Assembly: GCF_001984195.1 (NCBI RefSeq)
Contig: NZ_MTQN01000006.1
Coordinates: forward strand, 186,001-250,000
Origin: Kribbella sp. ALI-6-A
GTDB taxonomy: Bacteria; Actinomycetota; Actinomycetes; Propionibacteriales; Kribbellaceae
Direction: 5' to 3'
Length of the DNA: 64,000 nucleotides
Shown: positions 34,573 through 43,666 of the stretch, piece by piece
Layout of the letters: each line of letters begins with the position of its first letter
Position numbering within the stretch: the first letter of the stretch is position 1
Notes under the pieces: model-generated
What the model saw: only the letters and a program-made list of their open reading frames with translations
What the model was told of the DNA's origin: nothing
Database searches by the model: none
Program-made: the position numbers and the translations under genes

Positions 34573-35745
34573 TCAGAGCCAGCCGCGGCGCTTGAAGACC
34601 TGGTGCAGACTGCCACAGACCAACGCCATCAGGCCGATCGCGAACGGATAGCCCCACCGCCAGTGCAGTTCCGGCATCACGTCGAAGTTCATCCCGTACA
34701 CGGTCCCGATCAGGGTCGGCGCGAACAGGATCGCCGCCCACGCGGAGATCCGCTTCACCTCTTCGTTCTGCGCGTTGCTGGCCACGGTGAGGGACTTCAT
34801 CTCCTCGTTCTGCTGCTGGGCCACCAGGGTCGCGTTCACGGTCAGGATGTCGCGCAGCAGTTCACGGAAACCGTCCACCCGCTCCACCACCTGGGTGACG
34901 TGGTCGGCGACGTCGCGCAACGACCGCTGCAGCTCCTGGTCCACGCCGTACTTGTCGAAACCGGCCCGCAACGAGTCCAGCATCCCGATCAGCGGCCGGG
35001 TCGCGCGCTGGAACTCGATCACCTCACGGGACAACTCGTAGATGCGCCGCGACACCTTCGGGTCGCCGCGGAACACCTCGGTCTCGATCTCGTCGATGTC
35101 GTTCTCCAGCCCCGCGACCACCGGCGCGTACCCGTCGACGACCTTGTCCATGATCGCGTAGAGCACCGCTTCGGTCCCCTGCCGCAACAGCTCCGGATCA
35201 CGCTCGACGCGACGCCGTACGGCCGCCAGGTTGGGCGCTTCGGCGTGCCGGACCGTCACCACGAAGTCCGGTCCCACGAACACGTGCACCTCGCCGAACT
35301 CGACCTCCTCGGTCACGTCCCGGTACCGCGCGGCCTTCAGTACGACGAACAACGTGTCGCCGTACCGCTCCAGCTTCGGCCGCTGGTGCGCCTGGATCGC
35401 GTCCTCGATCGCCAACTCGTGCAGGTCGAACTCCTGCGCCAGCGACATCAGCTCCCGCCGGTCCGGCCGGTACAACCCGATCCACGCCAAACTGCGCGGC
35501 GCTTCGTGCAGCACCTGGTAGGTGTCGGCCAACGACTCCGGCGACGCGACCCGGCGCCCGTCGCAGTAGATCGCACTGTCGACAACGCTGTGCCCTTTGG
35601 GCTTGGTGTGCACCGGGTGCTCGACGACCGGCTCGATCGCGGCGGGCGGAGTGGTCGCGAGGCCACCGGCGTACCGGCGGGCGGCGGCACGCAACGACGG
35701 CGTACGGCCGAAAGCACGAAGGGTGCGCAGGCGCAGGTCGGACAT
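34573..35745 (-). CDS. corA: CorA-family magnesium/cobalt transporter
   Basis: A 390-residue channel protein. A large cytoplasmic funnel domain (about 60-325) is followed by two C-terminal transmembrane helices; the signature YGMNF ends the first of these, and LHWRWGYPFAIG is in the loop and second helix. CorA pentamers carry Mg2+ (or Co2+) inward. The ATG at 35745 has GGAGG five bases upstream. The region upstream holds a structured leader with a 17-codon ORF, which may regulate it by Mg2+. The small membrane peptide at 34323 is downstream. Confidence 0.92.
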   Translation of the reverse strand: MSDLRLRTLRAFGRTPSLRAAARRYAGGLATTPPAAIEPVVEHPVHTKPKGHSVVDSAIYCDGRRVASPESLADTYQVLHEAPRSLAWIGLYRPDRRELMSLAQEFDLHELAIEDAIQAHQRPKLERYGDTLFVVLKAARYRDVTEEVEFGEVHVFVGPDFVVTVRHAEAPNLAAVRRRVERDPELLRQGTEAVLYAIMDKVVDGYAPVVAGLENDIDEIETEVFRGDPKVSRRIYELSREVIEFQRATRPLIGMLDSLRAGFDKYGVDQELQRSLRDVADHVTQVVERVDGFRELLRDILTVNATLVAQQQNEEMKSLTVASNAQNEEVKRISAWAAILFAPTLIGTVYGMNFDVMPELHWRWGYPFAIGLMALVCGSLHQVFKRRGWL

Positions 35746-35873
35746 GAGTCCTCCAGGAGATGCAGACGGAATTCGTACCGGCACGACGTCTGCCCGACCT
35801 CCGCGGCCGCAGCCACGCACCACAGCACACCCCGCACGAGCTCGCGCCGGGGTGGCTGACCTGGAAGAGGAAG

Positions 35874-35927
35874 CTAGTTGCCTCGAGGCCGAGCGAGATC
35901 GGTATGTCTGGAGGGGTCACTGGTCAT
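35874..35927 (-). CDS. 17-residue leader ORF upstream of corA
   Basis: A short ORF, MTSDPSRHTDLARPRGN, with an AGGAGGT ribosome binding site nine bases before its ATG. It is read on the corA strand, ending 128 bases before the corA start codon. The whole start region is enclosed by a 9-bp stem (35893-35901 with 35944-35952). No homology is claimed; the support is the strong ribosome binding site and the enclosing structure. Confidence 0.4.
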   Translation of the reverse strand: MTSDPSRHTDLARPRGN

Positions 35928-35952
35928 CAGCGCCTCACCTCCTCGATCTCGC
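35893..35952 (-). promoter_or_regulatory. Structured RNA leader of corA (possible Mg2+-responsive element)
   Basis: GCGAGATCG and its exact complement CGATCTCGC (35893-35901, 35944-35952) would form a 9-bp stem around 42 bases. Inside are AGGAGGTGAGGC, which resembles the conserved 5' core of M-box magnesium riboswitches, and CAGTGACCCCTCCAGAC. Other M-box elements are not visible, so this is a candidate regulatory RNA rather than a firm M-box. Confidence 0.35.
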
Positions 35953-36040
35953 AACCTGGTCAGGACAACTCCGCAAGACTAACACCGAAGTTATCGTCCA
36001 AGATGTGCAATCCGTTACGCGCAGGTTTACACCCCACGCG

Positions 36041-36262
36041 GGCTCCTCCGTTCGCTGGCGCTCACTACGGTGCCTGCTCCCGCCCACCCTTTGCTCAGTT
36101 TGCGTGCTGTCGCCCGATTCAAGTGCGGCGCTACCGCGCCGAGCACGCGTGCTGTCGCTCGCTTGAATCCACGCTGCCGCGCGGGATGCGCGTGCTGTCG
36201 CTCGCTTCAGTCGCGCTGGCGCGGGTGCCTCTGCTGTCGCGTTCAGATACGCGCTGGCGCAC
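36041..36262 (+). repeat. Intergenic repeat, copy 1 (head plus about four degenerate units)
   Basis: A 49-base head (36042-36090, beginning GCTCCTCCG and ending CGCCCACCCT) is followed by units starting GCGTGCTGTCGC at 36102, 36147 and 36190 and a weaker one at 36229. Each unit then has CGCTT and GCGCTgnCGCG. The same arrangement occurs inverted at 37632-37785, with the head identical at 46 of 49 bases. Confidence 0.7.
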
Positions 36263-36796
36263 GGTGAAACATCCGCCGCGCGCACATGCGGCACTGGCGC
36301 GCGAGTGGGCGCGCGGGCAGCAGCCCACACCGAGCGGCGCCACCGAGTCGAAGCAATCGCGTCGCCGTGAGATGTGGTTCCCGCAACCTCACACCGCTCG
36401 CTCACCCCGGTCCGCCAACCATGTCCGCAGGGCTGTGTTCTGGTGGTTGTCCTCAGCAACCGAATCAACGGCTGCACGACCACCAGCAGGGTCTACCGCG
36501 GTCGCAGCATCGGTCGGCCGTCGGAAGCGCATCCCCGGTGGTCTACGACGGCGAAGGCATTGAAGTCGACCACCCGGCTCAGGTCCTCCGGGCCGAAGCT
36601 GGATTCAATCTCGACCGACGCGAAGAAGTAGCAGGCGAACCGACGTCGCCGATTCCCCGATCGAGCCGAGGAGACTTCTGGCACTCCTCGTCGGCAACCA
36701 CCAGAGGTCTCGACCCGGTCGTCGCTCATCGGCAGCAGCCAATCGGCATGAGGGTCATCGGCGAAAACGGCTGGACACTCCTGATGGGAGGGACAC

Positions 36797-37351
36797 ATGC
36801 CGAAAGTCGTCCTGATCACCGGCATGCAGGCCGCCGGCAAATCCACCGTCGCGCCCCTGCTCGCCGCCCGGATGGGTCCACCGGCCGCGACCCTGGACGG
36901 CGACGTCTTCTACCACGCGGTGGTCGCCGGCGCCGTCTCCATGTCGCCCGATCCGGACCCAGAAGCGGTCCGCCAGCTGGAACTGCGGTACGCCGCCACC
37001 GCGAAGATCGCGCAGCACTACGCCGACGCGGGCTTCGACTTCACCTGTTCCGACATCATCCTCGGCGAACACGTCGAACGCTGGTTCGCCAACCTGCACG
37101 ACGTCGAGCCGCACCTCGTCGTGCTGGTCCCTTCGGTGGAGTCGATCGTCGAGCGCGAGCTGGGCCGCGGCTCCTCGTCGTACCGGCACTGGCTTCGTCC
37201 CGGCGGAACCCTCGCGGACGCCGTCCGCCTGCTCCAGTCCGGCCTGGAGCACATCCCCCGCCGCGGCCTCTGGCTCGACACCACCGGCCAAACGCCTGAG
37301 CAGTCCGTCGAAACCATCCTGGCCGACAACTTCACAACCACCCGCTGGTGA
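36797..37351 (+). CDS. P-loop kinase-like NTPase (AAA_33/zeta-toxin-like fold)
   Basis: A 184-residue P-loop protein. The Walker A motif is GMQAAGKST at residues 8-16; DGDVFYH follows at the position of the acidic substrate-binding residue of small-molecule kinases, and the rest fits a shikimate-kinase/chloramphenicol-phosphotransferase-like fold. It should phosphorylate a small molecule or possibly a nucleotide-sugar; no antitoxin gene is visible, so a zeta toxin role is not supported. GGGAGGG precedes the ATG. The gene is flanked by two inverted copies of an intergenic repeat. Confidence 0.7.
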   Translation: MPKVVLITGMQAAGKSTVAPLLAARMGPPAATLDGDVFYHAVVAGAVSMSPDPDPEAVRQLELRYAATAKIAQHYADAGFDFTCSDIILGEHVERWFANLHDVEPHLVVLVPSVESIVERELGRGSSSYRHWLRPGGTLADAVRLLQSGLEHIPRRGLWLDTTGQTPEQSVETILADNFTTTRW

Positions 37352-37805
37352 CGCGGGACGGGCCGGACCAGTGCCCGCGACCGCCAACCGGTTCTCTACG
37401 CCCTGGTCACAGCGTCCCCTGCGGCACGCCACATCGGCGGACTTGTCGACCTGGCCCGGTACTCGAGCACCCGTGGCTGCCTCAGGACCTCAAGACCATC
37501 TGAGTCCGGCCGCCCCAAGCCGGCGAACACACCAATCGGGTGGGCTCGCGCTCGGATCTCGACCTACCTACCCTGCGGCGACGCGAGCCATCACCGTGCC
37601 CGCCGGACGTCCGTCAGCGCACCTCTGAAACGCGACAGCGCGCACGAGAAGCGGGCGCCAGCACGCGCACTCAGCGCAAGCTGAAACGCGCGGCAGCGCA
37701 CACCTCAAGCGGGCGACAGCACGCGCACCCGAACCCAGGGTGGGCGGGAGCACGCACCGTAGCGAGCGCCAGCGAGCGGAGGAGCGTGCGTGGGAAGAAA
37801 AACCC
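37352..37805. other. Intergenic stretch between the kinase gene and leuD
   Basis: About 450 bases between the ends of two convergent genes. The right part (37632-37785) is repeat copy 2, which ends 20 bases from the leuD stop; in 37352-37630 nothing is recognised. Confidence 0.6.
37632..37785 (-). repeat. Intergenic repeat, copy 2 (inverted)
   Basis: Read on the minus strand, a 49-base head (37737-37785) is followed by units with GCGTGCTGTCGC (37713-37724), GCGTGCTGGCGC (37655-37666) and GCGCGCTGTCGC (37632-37643). The head differs from copy 1 at only three positions, and the distance from head to first unit is 12 bases against 11. It lies just beyond the leuD stop codon. Confidence 0.7.
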
Positions 37806-38405
37806 TTAGGCCTTCGCAGGCAAAGTAGCCGGCTTGAACGCCGGCCGCGTCGCCTCGTACGCCTCGATGTCGTCCGCGTGCGACAGCGTGATGCCCACGT
37901 CGTCCAGCCCGTTCAGCAGCCGGTAGCGCGTGTAGTCGTCGATCTCGAACGGCGCGGACAGCGCGCCGGCGGAGATTGTCTTGGCCTCGAGGTCGACCGT
38001 CACCTTCGTGCCCGGGTCGTTCTCGATCGTCGTCCACAGCTGCTCGACGACATCTTCGGTGACAAGCGCCGCGAGCAACCCCGCCTTGCCCGAGTTGCCC
38101 CGGAAGATGTCGCCGAACCGCGACGAGATGACGACGCGGAACCCGAAGTCCATCAGTGCCCACACCGCGTGCTCGCGCGACGAGCCGGTGCCGAAGTCGG
38201 GGCCGGCGACGAGCACCGACACCCCCTCGTACTCGGGCTGGTTGAGGACGAAGGCCGGGTCGTTGCGCCAGGCCGCGAACAGCCCGTCCTCGAACCCGGT
38301 CCGGGTGACCCGCTTCAGGTAGACCGCGGGGATGATCTGGTCGGTGTCGACGTTGCTGCGGCGCAGCGGGGCCGCGGTGCCGATGTGCTGGGTGAAGGCG
38401 TCCAT
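37806..38405 (-). CDS. leuD: 3-isopropylmalate dehydratase small subunit
   Basis: A 199-residue swivel-domain subunit of isopropylmalate isomerase in leucine synthesis. Recognisable blocks are [20 protein letters not shown] and [18 protein letters not shown], which contacts substrate, and [15 protein letters not shown]. Length is normal. The ATG at 38405 lies 13 bases after the leuC stop, with a weak AAAGGA site; longer in-frame starts would enter leuC. The two subunits are made from one transcript with leuC. Confidence 0.95.
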   Translation of the reverse strand: MDAFTQHIGTAAPLRRSNVDTDQIIPAVYLKRVTRTGFEDGLFAAWRNDPAFVLNQPEYEGVSVLVAGPDFGTGSSREHAVWALMDFGFRVVISSRFGDIFRGNSGKAGLLAALVTEDVVEQLWTTIENDPGTKVTVDLEAKTISAGALSAPFEIDDYTRYRLLNGLDDVGITLSHADDIEAYEATRPAFKPATLPAKA

Positions 38406-38418
38406 GATTCCTTTGTCC

Positions 38419-39861
38419 TCAGACGTTCTCGGGTACGGCGACTGCGGAAGTGTCACCGACCGGCGGCAGGTCAGCCGGCGCGGCCAGGGTTCCGGTGACG
38501 GCGGTGGCGGCGGCGACCAGCGGCGACACCAGGTGCGTGCGCCCGCCCTTGCCCTGCCGGCCTTCGAAGTTGCGGTTCGACGTCGACGCGCTGCGCTCGC
38601 CCGGCGCCAGCTGGTCGGGGTTCATCCCGAGGCACATCGAGCAGCCCGCGCCACGCCACTCGGCGCCGGCGTCCTTGAAGATGACGTCCAGCCCTTCGGA
38701 CTCGGCCTGCAGCCGGACCCGCCCGGACCCCGGTACGACGAGCATCCGGGTGCCGTCGGCAACCTTCCGCCCGGCCAGTACGCCGGCGGCGGCGCGCAGG
38801 TCCTCGATCCGCCCGTTGGTGCAGGAGCCGAGGAAGACCGTGTCGACCTTGATCTCGCGCAGCGGCGTACCGGCGGTCAGGCCCATGTACTCCAGCGCCC
38901 GCTCGGCCGCGATCCGGTCGGTCTCGGACTCGAAGTCGTCCGGCGACGGCACGTTGGCCGACAGCGGCAGGCCCTGACCGGGGTTGGTGCCCCAGGTGAC
39001 GAACGGCGCGATGTCCTCGGCCCGCAGCACGACCTCGCGGTCGAAGCTGGCGTCGTCGTCGGTGGCCAGGCTCTTCCAGTACTCGACCGCGGCTTCCCAG
39101 TCCGCACCCTGCGGGGCGTGCGGCTTGTCCTTCAGGTACGCGAAGGTGGTCTCGTCCGGCGCGATCATGCCGGCCTTGGCGCCCCACTCGATCGACATGT
39201 TGCAGATCGTCATCCGGGCTTCCATGCTCAGCGCGCGGATCGCCTCGCCGCGGTACTCCACGATGTAGCCCTGGCCGCCGCCGGTGCCGACCTGCGCGAT
39301 CAGCGCGAGCACCAGGTCCTTGGCGGTGACACCGTCGGGCAGTACGCCGTCGACGGTGACCGCCATCGTCTTGGGCCGGGCCTGCATCAGGGTCTGGGTG
39401 GCGAGCACGTGCTCGACCTCGCTGGTCCCGATGCCGAAGGCGATCGCGCCGAACGCGCCGTGCGTCGAGGTGTGGCTGTCACCGCAGACCACGGTCATGC
39501 CGGGCTGGGTCAGGCCGAGCTGCGGCCCGATCACGTGCACGACGCCCTGGTCGGGGTCGCCCAGGGTGTGGATCCGGATGCCGAACTCCTCGGCGTTGCG
39601 GCGCAGCGTCTCGACCTGGGTGCGCGACACCGGGTCGGCGATCGGCTTGTCCACGTCGAACGTCGGGACGTTGTGGTCCTCGGTCGCGATGGTCAGGTCC
39701 GGGCGGCGGACCTTGCGGCCGGCCAGCCGGAGTCCGTCGAAGGCCTGCGGACTGGTCACCTCGTGGACGAGGTGGAGGTCGATGTAGAGGAGGTCGGGTT
39801 CCCCGTCGGCGTGACGCACGACATGTGCGTCCCAGACCTTTTCCGACAACGTCCTGCCCAT
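38419..39861 (-). CDS. leuC: 3-isopropylmalate dehydratase large subunit
   Basis: A 480-residue aconitase-family enzyme that isomerises 2- and 3-isopropylmalate. The [4Fe-4S] ligands are the Cys in [13 protein letters not shown] and the pair in [40 protein letters not shown] and [12 protein letters not shown] are other family blocks. The frame is open for about 290 codons further upstream, but the ATG at 39861 has GAAGGAG and gives the correct N-terminus ([15 protein letters not shown]). It is divergent from the IclR-type regulator ndgR, a conserved pair in actinobacteria in which NdgR controls leuCD. Confidence 0.96.
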   Translation of the reverse strand: MGRTLSEKVWDAHVVRHADGEPDLLYIDLHLVHEVTSPQAFDGLRLAGRKVRRPDLTIATEDHNVPTFDVDKPIADPVSRTQVETLRRNAEEFGIRIHTLGDPDQGVVHVIGPQLGLTQPGMTVVCGDSHTSTHGAFGAIAFGIGTSEVEHVLATQTLMQARPKTMAVTVDGVLPDGVTAKDLVLALIAQVGTGGGQGYIVEYRGEAIRALSMEARMTICNMSIEWGAKAGMIAPDETTFAYLKDKPHAPQGADWEAAVEYWKSLATDDDASFDREVVLRAEDIAPFVTWGTNPGQGLPLSANVPSPDDFESETDRIAAERALEYMGLTAGTPLREIKVDTVFLGSCTNGRIEDLRAAAGVLAGRKVADGTRMLVVPGSGRVRLQAESEGLDVIFKDAGAEWRGAGCSMCLGMNPDQLAPGERSASTSNRNFEGRQGKGGRTHLVSPLVAAATAVTGTLAAPADLPPVGDTSAVAVPENV

Positions 39862-39935
39862 CAGACTTCTCCTTCGGGTGGTGTACTGAGGTGCGCTCTC
39901 GCTCACAGTGCGCCGAGAAGGGGCGTACAAGCGAC

Positions 39936-39964
39936 TTGCGTTCCACGATTCGAGACGGCAATAT
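39936..39964 (+). promoter_or_regulatory. Promoter of ndgR, leaderless start
   Basis: TTGCGT (39936-39941) and CAATAT (39959-39964) are 17 bases apart. The start point then coincides with the ATG at 39971, and no Shine-Dalgarno sequence precedes it, so a leaderless mRNA is predicted. Confidence 0.45.
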
Positions 39965-39970
39965 CGTCCC

Positions 39971-40690
39971 ATGGACAACTCTAGCGGAGTCGGCGTTCTC
40001 GACAAAGCAGCTCTCGTTCTGTCCGCGCTCGAGTCCGGACCGGCGACCCTGGCCGGACTGGTGGCGGCGACAGGGCTGGCCCGGCCGACGGCGCACCGGC
40101 TGGCCGTCGCGCTCGAGCACCACCGTCTGGTGGGGCGTGACATGCAGGGCCGCTTCGTGCTCGGCCCCCGCCTGAGCGAGCTCGCCTCCGCTGCCGGTGA
40201 GGACCGCCTGCTGGCGACCGCCGGTCCCGTCCTGGCCCGGCTGCGTGACATCACCGGTGAGTCGGCACAGCTCTTCCGCCGCCAAGGTGAGTACAGAGTG
40301 TGTGTCGCCGCCGCCGAGCGCCCGTCCGGCCTCCGCGACACCGTCCCGGTCGGCAGCCAGCTGACGATGGCCGCCGGGTCGGCCGCGCAAATACTGCTGG
40401 CCTGGGAGGACCCGGAGCGCATGCACCGCGGCCTCCACAACGCGACCTTCAACGCCGCCGCCCTGGCCGGCGTACGGCGGCGTGGCTGGGCGCACTCCGT
40501 CGGCGAACGCGAGCAGGGCGTCGCCTCGGTCTCCGCCCCGGTCCGCTCCCCCTCCGGCAAGGTGATCGCCGCCGTCTCGGTCTCCGGCCCGATCGAGCGC
40601 CTCTCCCGCCAGCCCGGCCGCATGCACGCCCCCGCCGTGATGGCCGCCGCCGAACGTCTCTCCGAAGCTCTGCGCCGCGCCTCGGAGTGA
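39971..40690 (+). CDS. ndgR: IclR-family regulator (NdgR type)
   Basis: A 239-residue IclR regulator. The winged helix (about 8-70) has [20 protein letters not shown] and [20 protein letters not shown]; the C-terminal effector domain follows ([20 protein letters not shown] to the end). In actinobacteria the gene divergent from leuCD encodes NdgR/AreB, which regulates leuCD and other amino-acid genes in response to branched-chain amino-acid status. The start has no Shine-Dalgarno sequence and lies at the predicted transcription start. A strong terminator follows the gene. Confidence 0.9.
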   Translation: MDNSSGVGVLDKAALVLSALESGPATLAGLVAATGLARPTAHRLAVALEHHRLVGRDMQGRFVLGPRLSELASAAGEDRLLATAGPVLARLRDITGESAQLFRRQGEYRVCVAAAERPSGLRDTVPVGSQLTMAAGSAAQILLAWEDPERMHRGLHNATFNAAALAGVRRRGWAHSVGEREQGVASVSAPVRSPSGKVIAAVSVSGPIERLSRQPGRMHAPAVMAAAERLSEALRRASE

Positions 40691-40704
40691 GCACGGACAC
40701 ACAG

Positions 40705-40738
40705 AAGGCCTGACCGCACACCCTCGCGGTCAGGCCTT
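40705..40738 (+). terminator. Intrinsic terminator after ndgR
   Basis: AAGGCCTGACCGC (40705-40717) and GCGGTCAGGCCTT (40726-40738) form a perfect 13-bp stem with an 8-base loop, followed by CTTCTTTTG. It begins 14 bases past the ndgR stop. Confidence 0.85.
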
Positions 40739-40777
40739 CTTCTTTTGGTCCTCCGGAAGAACTGCTCCGGAAACCAG

Positions 40778-40809
40778 AAGCGCCTCTCACCTGGAGGTGA
40801 GAGGCGCTT
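40778..40809 (-). terminator. Hairpin terminator after tRNA-Glu
   Basis: AAGCGCCTCTCACCT (40778-40792) and AGGTGAGAGGCGCTT (40795-40809) are perfect 15-base inverted arms around two bases. It lies directly beyond the 3' end of the tRNA-Glu gene, which is read on the minus strand. Confidence 0.75.
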
Positions 40810-40816
40810 TCTCTGG

Positions 40817-40889
40817 TAGCCCCGACGGGATTCGAACCCGCGCTACCGCCTTGAGAGGGCGGCGTGCTAGGCCGCTACACAACGGGGCC
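40817..40889 (-). tRNA. tRNA-Glu (anticodon CTC)
   Basis: A 73-base tRNA read on the minus strand. The acceptor arms GGCCCCG and CGGGGCT pair with one terminal G-T, the anticodon loop is CTCTCAA (CTC), and the T loop is GGTTCGAATCC. The 3' CCA is not encoded. It is one of two tRNA genes for the amino acids charged by the GltX pathway. Confidence 0.95.
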
Positions 40890-40970
40890 AGAGGGTTGTT
40901 GCGCGGTCCTTGCGGACCTGGCAACGAGGAAGGACTCTACCGATTTTCATCGGCCGGGTCCAATCGCTCG

Positions 40971-41042
40971 CTGGGGTACTAGGACTCGAACCTAGACTAA
41001 CTGAACCAGAATCAGACGGGCTGCCAATTACCCCATACCCCA
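40971..41042 (-). tRNA. tRNA-Gln (anticodon CTG)
   Basis: A 72-base tRNA on the minus strand. The acceptor arms TGGGGTA and TACCCCA pair fully, the anticodon loop is TTCTGGT (CTG), and the T loop is GGTTCGAGTCC. The CCA end is not encoded. It precedes tRNA-Glu by 81 bases on the same strand, and both may be cotranscribed. Confidence 0.95.
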
Positions 41043-41160
41043 AAGGCATTTCACCGGTTTCGTGAGCTTGTTTCCGCCCTCACGACCTGGCTCAGAGAGC
41101 ATACCGAAGTCCGGGCCCAGACACCAAAACGAGTCCCCGCCGGAGCAGATGTCACTCCCG

Positions 41161-42117
41161 TCACACCAGTCTCCGGCCCGGTCCGCCCACCACCGGCGCC
41201 TGCACCAGCGGGAGATCACACGTGGTCGCCAGGTTCTGCTTGCGCGCCAGCAGCACCGCCACAGCCCCGAACAGGACGAACTTCGACACGTCCACCGCCA
41301 CCAGCCCCCAACCCGCGTCGGAGGCGTTCAGGCTGGCGCTCACGCTGTTCGTCAGAGCGGCGTAGATGAACGTCACCACGTTGTTCGCCGCGTGCGCCGC
41401 GATCGACGCCTCAAGGCCACCGGTCCGCACCGCCAGGAACCCGGCCACCAGCCCGAAGGCGAAGCGGTCCAGGAACAACGCCGGGCTCTCCCACGGCCAC
41501 ACGCCGTGCGCCATCGTGAACAGCACGGTCGTGACCACCACGGCGACCACGGAACTGCGGACGAACGAACCGACCGCCTGCAGCAGGTAGCCGCGGAAGA
41601 AGTACTCCTCCCCCGCCGCCTGCAGCGACGAGGTGAGCAGCACCACAGCGATCACGCCCGCGGCGTCAGCGGCCGCGCCGTCGCCTCCGGCGATCAGCTC
41701 GACCCCACCGACCTTGATCACCCCGAGCATCAGCAGCTCGACCACCACGGCGGCCAGCCCGAACCACAGCATCGGCCGCCATCGGATCCGGCCGACCACC
41801 GACGACAGCAGTCCGGGCGTCTGGTGGTTCAGCCGGGTCGCGACGACCATCGCCAGCGGGATCAGCACGATCAGCGTGAGGTTCGTCGTCAGCAGCCCGA
41901 ACCACGAGATGGTTCCCTCGGGATCCTTGCGGATGCCGAACGAGATCAGCTGGATCACCAGGCTGAGGAACATCCAGCCGGCCAGGATCGCGAACGCGCC
42001 GAGCGCCACGGTCCAGCCGGCCGTCGCCGGGTTGCGCAGCAGCCGGTGGTACGGCTGCGGCCCCGCGTCCCGGGGATCCACGGTGGACCCGGGACGCGGC
42101 GTCGCGTCGTACGCCAT
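41161..42117 (-). CDS. CPBP family intramembrane metalloprotease
   Basis: A 318-residue polytopic membrane protein. The EExxxR signature is AGEEYFFRG, and the His motifs MAHGVWP and SIAAHAANNVV follow, so the active site looks complete. About eight hydrophobic helices are visible; the N-terminus is Pro-rich and cytoplasmic. It is encoded four bases after the gltX stop codon and may share its transcript, but no functional link between the two is known. A second CPBP gene lies at 5997 in this window; the two are not close in sequence. Confidence 0.85.
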   Translation of the reverse strand: MAYDATPRPGSTVDPRDAGPQPYHRLLRNPATAGWTVALGAFAILAGWMFLSLVIQLISFGIRKDPEGTISWFGLLTTNLTLIVLIPLAMVVATRLNHQTPGLLSSVVGRIRWRPMLWFGLAAVVVELLMLGVIKVGGVELIAGGDGAAADAAGVIAVVLLTSSLQAAGEEYFFRGYLLQAVGSFVRSSVVAVVVTTVLFTMAHGVWPWESPALFLDRFAFGLVAGFLAVRTGGLEASIAAHAANNVVTFIYAALTNSVSASLNASDAGWGLVAVDVSKFVLFGAVAVLLARKQNLATTCDLPLVQAPVVGGPGRRLV

Positions 42118-42121
42118 CAGC

Positions 42122-43666
42122 TCAGTCCGCCGGCAGCAGGGTGCGCGCCTGCTCGAGCCGGTGCAACGACCGGTCCCGGCCGAGCAGCTCGAGCGACTCG
42201 AACAGCGGCGGCGAGATCCGCCGGCCGGAGATCGCCACCCGGACCGGGCCGAACGCGTTCTTCGGTTTCAGTCCCAGGCCCTCGATCAGCGACGAACGCA
42301 GCGCGGCCTCGATCGCCTCGGTGGTCCAGTCGGACAGATCCGACAGAGCCTTCACCGACGCCTCCAGTACGGCGCCCGCGTCGCCGGTCAGCACCTTGGC
42401 GGCCGCATCGGGGTCGACCGTGAACGCCTCGTCCGGGACGAACAGGAAGGCGAGCATGTCGACCGACTCCGACAGCGAGTTCATCCGCTCCTGCACCAGC
42501 GGTACGGCGGCGGTCAGCAACCGCTGCTGCTCCTCGGTCGGCTCGGCCGGCAGCACGCCCGCCTTGGCCAGGAACGGCACCACGCGGCGGCCGAACTCGG
42601 CCGGCTCGAGCAGCCGCATGTGGGAGGCGTTGATCGCCTCGCACTTCTTCGGGTCGAACCGGGCCGCGTTCGAGTTCACCTTGCGGATGTCGAAGGCCTC
42701 GATCATCTCGGCCATCGTGAACACGTCACGGTCCTCGGCGATCGACCAGCCGAGCAGGGCCAGGTAGTTCAGCAGGCCCTCGGGCAGGAAGCCGCGCTCC
42801 ATGTACTCGCCCAGACCGGCGCCCGGGTCGCGCTTGGACAGCTTCTTGTTGCCCTCGCCCATCACGAACGGCAAGTGCCCGAACCGCGGCGTGCGGCCGG
42901 TGCCGACACCGATCTCGGCCAGCGCCTCGTAGAGCGCGATCTGCCGCGGCGTCGACGGCAGCAGGTCCTCGCCGCGCAGCACGTGGGTGATCTGCATCAG
43001 CGCGTCGTCGACCGGGTTCACCAGCGGGTACAGCGGGAAGCCGTTGGCCCGCACCAGCACGTAGTCGCCAAGGTTCTCGGGCAGGAAGGTGATCTCGCCG
43101 CGGACCAGGTCGGTGAAGGTGATCGGCCGGTCCGGCATCCGCAGCCGGACAACGGGCCGCCGGCCCTCGTCGACGTACGCCTTGACCTGCTCCTCGGTCA
43201 GCGTGCGGCAGTGACCGTCGTACCCGCTGTGCTGGCCGGCCGAGCGAGCCGCCTCGCGGCGCTGGTCGAGCTCCTCCTGCGAGCAGTAGCAGTGGTAGGC
43301 CTTGCCGGCCTCCAGCAGCTTGGCGACGACGTCGGCGTAGATGTCCATCCGCTGGGTCTGCTGGTACGGACCGAAGTCGCCGCCGACCTCGGGGCCCTCG
43401 TCCCAGTCGATGCTCAGCCAGCGCAGCGAGTCCAGCGTGTACTGCAGCGCCTCGGGGGTGTTGCGGGCCGCGTCGGTGTCCTCGATCCGCAGCACCAGCT
43501 TGCCGCCGTAGTGGCGGGCGAAGGCCCAGGCGAACAACGCCGTGCGGATGTTGCCGACGGTCAGCAGACCGGTCGGGGAGGGAGCGAAACGCAGGCGGAC
43601 CTGGTTGGGCTCGAGGCCGCCGAGGACGTCGTCGTCTGTGGATGCAGCGGCTGCCTGGTCAGTCAC
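42122..43666 (-). CDS. gltX: Glutamyl-tRNA synthetase
   Basis: A 514-residue class I aminoacyl-tRNA synthetase. The N-terminal catalytic block is [20 protein letters not shown] and the second signature is KKLSKRD (274-280), the KMSKS equivalent. RIEDTD and [16 protein letters not shown] are also family landmarks. The HIGH motif reads TVGN (36-39), so the first His is replaced by Thr. Adjacent tRNA-Glu and tRNA-Gln genes suit a non-discriminating role with the GatCAB pathway, which cannot be confirmed here. It overlaps the FAH gene by eight bases. Confidence 0.95.
   Translation of the reverse strand: MTDQAAAASTDDDVLGGLEPNQVRLRFAPSPTGLLTVGNIRTALFAWAFARHYGGKLVLRIEDTDAARNTPEALQYTLDSLRWLSIDWDEGPEVGGDFGPYQQTQRMDIYADVVAKLLEAGKAYHCYCSQEELDQRREAARSAGQHSGYDGHCRTLTEEQVKAYVDEGRRPVVRLRMPDRPITFTDLVRGEITFLPENLGDYVLVRANGFPLYPLVNPVDDALMQITHVLRGEDLLPSTPRQIALYEALAEIGVGTGRTPRFGHLPFVMGEGNKKLSKRDPGAGLGEYMERGFLPEGLLNYLALLGWSIAEDRDVFTMAEMIEAFDIRKVNSNAARFDPKKCEAINASHMRLLEPAEFGRRVVPFLAKAGVLPAEPTEEQQRLLTAAVPLVQERMNSLSESVDMLAFLFVPDEAFTVDPDAAAKVLTGDAGAVLEASVKALSDLSDWTTEAIEAALRSSLIEGLGLKPKNAFGPVRVAISGRRISPPLFESLELLGRDRSLHRLEQARTLLPAD

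Larger units (their letters stand above)
35746..36796. other. Gene-poor stretch upstream of corA
   Basis: About 1.05 kb without a convincing protein gene. It contains, from left to right, the corA 5' region with a structured leader (35893-35952) and its short ORF, an AT-richer section near 35990-36030, repeat copy 1 (36041-36262), and about 500 bases (36263-36790) in which nothing is recognised. Confidence 0.6.

Noticed and set aside
35893..35952. Full M-box riboswitch call
   Set aside because: Only the 5' core and an enclosing stem resemble it; the further conserved parts are not visible, so it is listed as a candidate only.
36102..36262. CRISPR-like array of short repeats
   Set aside because: The units are degenerate, 39-45 bases apart, without constant spacers or cas genes, and the same head-plus-units pattern recurs inverted at 37.6-37.8 kb. 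It is an intergenic repeat.
36797..37351. Zeta-toxin of a toxin-antitoxin pair
   Set aside because: The P-loop and fold agree, but no epsilon-type antitoxin gene lies beside it; left as a kinase-like NTPase.
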